From NCBI GenBank assembly GCA_965662725.1, contig CBFIIT010000001.1, positions 1 to 64,000 of the forward strand: a DNA stretch of 64,000 nucleotides. Direction: 5' to 3'. This stretch comes from UBA8337 sp965662725 (lineage in GTDB: Bacteria > Pseudomonadota > Alphaproteobacteria > RS24). The notes beneath the pieces were generated by a model. It was given only the letters and a program-made list of their open reading frames with translations. It was not told the DNA's origin and ran no database searches. Made by a program: the position numbers and the translations under genes. Of the stretch, positions 61,256 through 64,000 are shown piece after piece. The stretch's first letter is position 1. Every line of letters begins with the position of its first letter.

Positions 61256-62920
61256 TTACGGGTGGCGGCGGCCAATTGCCCACACAAAAATTGCCGTCAT
61301 TACCCAGAGCAGCCAAAACACCATTTCGCCCCCTATCGCATAAAAACTTACCGGCAAAGCAGGCGGTAGGCGCAGGGTCAAAACGCCTTTTTCTGCCAAG
61401 GCCAAACGGTCTATCAATCGCCCGCGCGCGTCAAAAGCGGCCGAAATGCCGGTATTTGCAGCACGAATAAGCGGCAAACCTTGCTCAATGGCACGCAAGC
61501 GCGCTTGCGCCAAATGCTGATGCGGGCCGAAACTGGTACCGAACCAACCATCATTGGTTAAATTGAAAAGCGCCGCCGGACGCGCTGCACCGGATGTTTT
61601 ATGCCGCGCCAAATGCGGAAACACCGCCTCATAACAAATCAACGGAGCCAGCAATGGCAACCCCGCAGCGCTCAAAATAGGTTGCGGTGGACCGGAAGTA
61701 TAACCACCGCGCAATTTGGTCAATTGTCGGAGGCCGATCATTTCCAACAAGCCCTGTAATGGCAAATATTCACCAAACGGCACTAAATGATGCTTGTCAC
61801 TTTTTGCCAAAAGCAAACCATGCGCCGACCAAATTTGCGCGCTATTATAATAATCATGCCCGTCCAATGTTGCGCGGCGGCGAATGGCGCCGGTCATCAG
61901 ATATAAGGGCCCACCTTCCAACTGCCTGTTTTGCGGCAATCTTGCAGCCAGCAAATCGGCAAAGCCAGGCCCTTCATCAATTAAAGCGGGAATGGCGGTT
62001 TCCGGCCAGACCAATAAATCCGTGTCCGGTGCCAATTGCAAAGCCAAAGCCGTCAGGGTGAAGGTTTTTTCAATATGCGCATCGCGCAGAGCCGGGTCCC
62101 ATTTTTCTTTTTGCTCAAGATTGGGCTGGATAATGGCGATGTTCACATCATCTGTTTGTTGCGGTGATGGTGATATATGAAGCGCATAAATTGAATAAAG
62201 CAACGCCAAAACCGGCAGCGCCAGCGCCCCGATAAGAGCCTTGCGCGTGCCACTGACCGCCAAAGCGGCACTCGCCAAAGCCGCCAATGACAAACCATAG
62301 GGCCCGATAAGCGCCAAGGGCTGCGCCAAATATAACCATCCGGCCCAGCCCATAAGTGGCAAATTCCACGGCAGGCCGGTCAAAATATGGCCGCGGGCAA
62401 ATTCAACCGCCGCCAATAATAGCGCCAACCAAATAAATGCCGGCCACCCAGATAAAGACGCACGCGCGAAAAAGCGACGCGTGTAACCGAAAAGGGCGAA
62501 AGCCAGAGCGGTAAATAAAGCCAATCCGGCCGGCAGACCGGTAACCGCAAAGGGCAGCGCCCATAAAAATAATTCCGCCTCGACCAAAAACGCTTCGCCT
62601 ATCCACAAAAGACCGGTCAAAAATTGTCCGAAACCGAAACACCAACCCAATAAGGCCAATTGCCATACCGTGTGAGATGGGGCGCGAGACGCTTCATTTG
62701 GCGGGCGCTGTGAGGGGCTTATTGCCAGCCAAAAAACCAAACCATAGGAGAGATAAAAAACCGGCAAGATAAAAAACGGCGGATAGGCCAAAGGCAAAAT
62801 TGCACCGGCCAGAAATCCGCCCCATCGCGGATGCGCCTGCGCCGCTGTGAGCACATATTTATCCAGAAAAACGCGCAGCCCCTCCAGGCCTTGAAACTTA
62901 TGAAGCCCTTTTGAAGGCAT
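61256..62920 (-). CDS. lnt: apolipoprotein N-acyltransferase
   Basis: Lnt, 554 residues. Eight or so membrane helices in the first 245 residues precede a nitrilase-like domain outside the membrane. The catalytic triad is Glu307 (VWPETAIP), Lys376 (SDKHHLVPFGEY) and Cys429 (LICYEAVF). A last membrane helix follows. It adds the third acyl chain to lipoproteins at the inner membrane. It lies 3 bp after the CorC-type gene. Confidence 0.95.
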   Translation of the reverse strand: MPSKGLHKFQGLEGLRVFLDKYVLTAAQAHPRWGGFLAGAILPLAYPPFFILPVFYLSYGLVFWLAISPSQRPPNEASRAPSHTVWQLALLGWCFGFGQFLTGLLWIGEAFLVEAELFLWALPFAVTGLPAGLALFTALAFALFGYTRRFFARASLSGWPAFIWLALLLAAVEFARGHILTGLPWNLPLMGWAGWLYLAQPLALIGPYGLSLAALASAALAVSGTRKALIGALALPVLALLYSIYALHISPSPQQTDDVNIAIIQPNLEQKEKWDPALRDAHIEKTFTLTALALQLAPDTDLLVWPETAIPALIDEGPGFADLLAARLPQNRQLEGGPLYLMTGAIRRRATLDGHDYYNSAQIWSAHGLLLAKSDKHHLVPFGEYLPLQGLLEMIGLRQLTKLRGGYTSGPPQPILSAAGLPLLAPLICYEAVFPHLARHKTSGAARPAALFNLTNDGWFGTSFGPHQHLAQARLRAIEQGLPLIRAANTGISAAFDARGRLIDRLALAEKGVLTLRLPPALPVSFYAIGGEMVFWLLWVMTAIFVWAIGRRHP

Positions 62921-62923
62921 CGC

Positions 62924-63790
62924 TTACGCTTTCGCCACCAGCCGTAAATCAAGGCTTTTAATGCGGCGCGGGTCGCCATCGCGAATGATAAACTCCAAAT
63001 GCCGCCCGTCTTGCAGCGCATGATCGATCAATTCACCGCGCTCCGGCACGCGCTCAGCCAAGGCAAAAACCAGGCCGCCCAAAGTGTCGATATCGTCCAG
63101 CCCGTCAAATCCATCTAGCGAGACGCCCAATGTGTTTTGCAATTCATCCAGCGGCAAACGGGCCGAAGCACGCCAATGACCGGCCCCTTTATTTTCCCTT
63201 GGGCGCAGCAATACTTCTTCTTCATCATGTTCGTCTTCAATCTCGCCGACGATTTCTTCGATTAAATCTTCAATCGTCACCAAGCCGTCCGTACCGCCAT
63301 ATTCATCAATAACCAAAGCCATATGACCGCGCGTGGTTTGCATTTTCAGCAATAAATCCATTGCCGACATGGAGGGTGGCACAAAAATCACCGGCCGCAA
63401 TAAAGCGGCCAAATCAATCGCTTCAATCTGTCGGTTTTTTTTCACCGCCGAGAGAAAGTCTTTTACATGCACCATGCCGACCGGCTGGTCCAAAGTATCG
63501 CGATAGACCGGCATGCGCGAATGGCCGCAAGCATCAAACCGGTCGAGCAAATCGCCCGGCGCAATATCGGCTTCCACCGCCTCAATCTCGGCCCGCGGCA
63601 CCATCACATCATCCAGCCGCACATCACGAAAGCCGAGCAGGTTTTTAAGCATGTGACGTTCTTCGGTCGAAAAATCATCATCATCTTCATGCCCTGCTTC
63701 TTCCAGAACATCTTCCAAGCTCTCGCGCAAATTGGCTTCCCCACCGCCAAATAAACGCCGCCAAAAACCGATATTTTGCGGGTTGCTCAT
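62924..63790 (-). CDS. CBS-domain hemolysin/CorC family protein
   Basis: Cytoplasmic CorC/HlyC-type protein, 288 residues: an acidic N-terminal helix (DVLEEAGHEDDDDF), two CBS domains (about 65-190) with VMVPRAEIEAVEAD and GLVTIEDLIEEIVGEI, and the C-terminal CorC_HlyC domain (about 205-285). It has no membrane segment. E. coli CorC (YbeX) is tied to magnesium/cobalt efflux and ribosome maturation. Its start overlaps the ybeY stop by four bases. Confidence 0.92.
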   Translation of the reverse strand: MSNPQNIGFWRRLFGGGEANLRESLEDVLEEAGHEDDDDFSTEERHMLKNLLGFRDVRLDDVMVPRAEIEAVEADIAPGDLLDRFDACGHSRMPVYRDTLDQPVGMVHVKDFLSAVKKNRQIEAIDLAALLRPVIFVPPSMSAMDLLLKMQTTRGHMALVIDEYGGTDGLVTIEDLIEEIVGEIEDEHDEEEVLLRPRENKGAGHWRASARLPLDELQNTLGVSLDGFDGLDDIDTLGGLVFALAERVPERGELIDHALQDGRHLEFIIRDGDPRRIKSLDLRLVAKA

Positions 63791-64000
63791 CGCTTGGCCT
63801 CACGCGCCTGATATGGGTCATCAACACCTTGCGCGGCCAAAATCTTGCGCTCCAAGGCTTCCATTTCCTGCGCCGCTGCCGGCTGCAAATGGTCATGCCC
63901 GATAAGATGCAAAAGCCCATGCGTCACCAAATGTCGCGCATGATGGGCCAAGGATTTATGTTGCGCTTGCGCTTCACCCGCCATGGTTTGATGCGCCAAA
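63787..64000 (-). CDS. ybeY: endoribonuclease YbeY, N-terminal part outside window
   Basis: C-terminal 71 residues of YbeY; the frame runs off the right edge of the window. The zinc-binding H-G-x-L-H-L-x-G-H-D-H motif is complete (THGLLHLIGHDH) and the EMEALERKIL helix closes the protein. It takes part in 16S rRNA 3'-end processing and ribosome quality control. It overlaps the CorC-type gene by four bases; phoH is expected upstream in relatives but is not in the window. Confidence 0.93.
   Translation of the reverse strand, partial: LAHQTMAGEAQAQHKSLAHHARHLVTHGLLHLIGHDHLQPAAAQEMEALERKILAAQGVDDPYQAREAKR

Overview
The window is bacterial chromosome from an alphaproteobacterium. Several blocks support this: the order ybeY-corC-lnt-HTH-metK-trmB/rimP-nusA-ylxR-infB-rbfA-truB-rpsO-pnp, the rpsT-dnaA-dnaN-recF-gyrB block, irr next to fabA-fabB, a RegB/SenC/RegA redox module and an MmcB-type repair protein. 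Base composition looks moderate (a little above half G+C by eye). The PlcP/Agt/OlsB lipid-remodelling genes suggest an organism that meets phosphate limitation, possibly a marine heterotroph. I cannot name a genus.

Layout. 1-5.3 kb: the end of an alpha/beta hydrolase, then a minus-strand series read as olsB, arsC, aquaporin, plcP, agt, doxX. A Pho-box-like triple repeat precedes olsB. 5.3-20.4 kb: a mixed metabolic block (methyltransferase, 3-hydroxyacyl-CoA dehydrogenase, ferredoxin-NADP reductase, two SDRs, GST, esterase, enoyl-reductase-like protein, Spinster-type MFS, YciB, HAD hydrolase, large RND/MMPL transporter, mmcB). 20.4-23.1 kb: regA, regB and senC. 23.1-32.2 kb: pbp1A, gyrB, recF, dnaN, dnaA and rpsT, all on the minus strand. 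32.3-41.6 kb: enoyl-CoA hydratase, a small secreted protein and mutM, then plus-strand ubiE-ubiB-coaBC-dut-rrf2-cysK-thiF-like-SH3. 41.6-46.4 kb: katG and irr (minus), fabA-fabB (plus). 46.4-48.9 kb: a foreign-looking restriction-modification pair. 48.9-64 kb: the translation/transcription housekeeping block and the metK-lnt-ybeY block, all minus.

How the genes work together. The first cluster looks like one phosphate-starvation unit: PlcP strips headgroups from phospholipids to give diacylglycerol, Agt glycosylates it, OlsB starts phosphorus-free ornithine lipid synthesis, and ArsC plus the aquaporin would deal with arsenate that enters with phosphate. RegB/RegA with SenC link respiratory redox state to transcription and cytochrome oxidase assembly. 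Irr, a perfect 7-1-7 palindrome and a strong promoter in front of katG suggest iron/peroxide control of catalase. The replication genes suggest that the chromosome origin may be near, but I found no DnaA-box cluster. I found no tRNA, rRNA, CRISPR array or insertion sequence.
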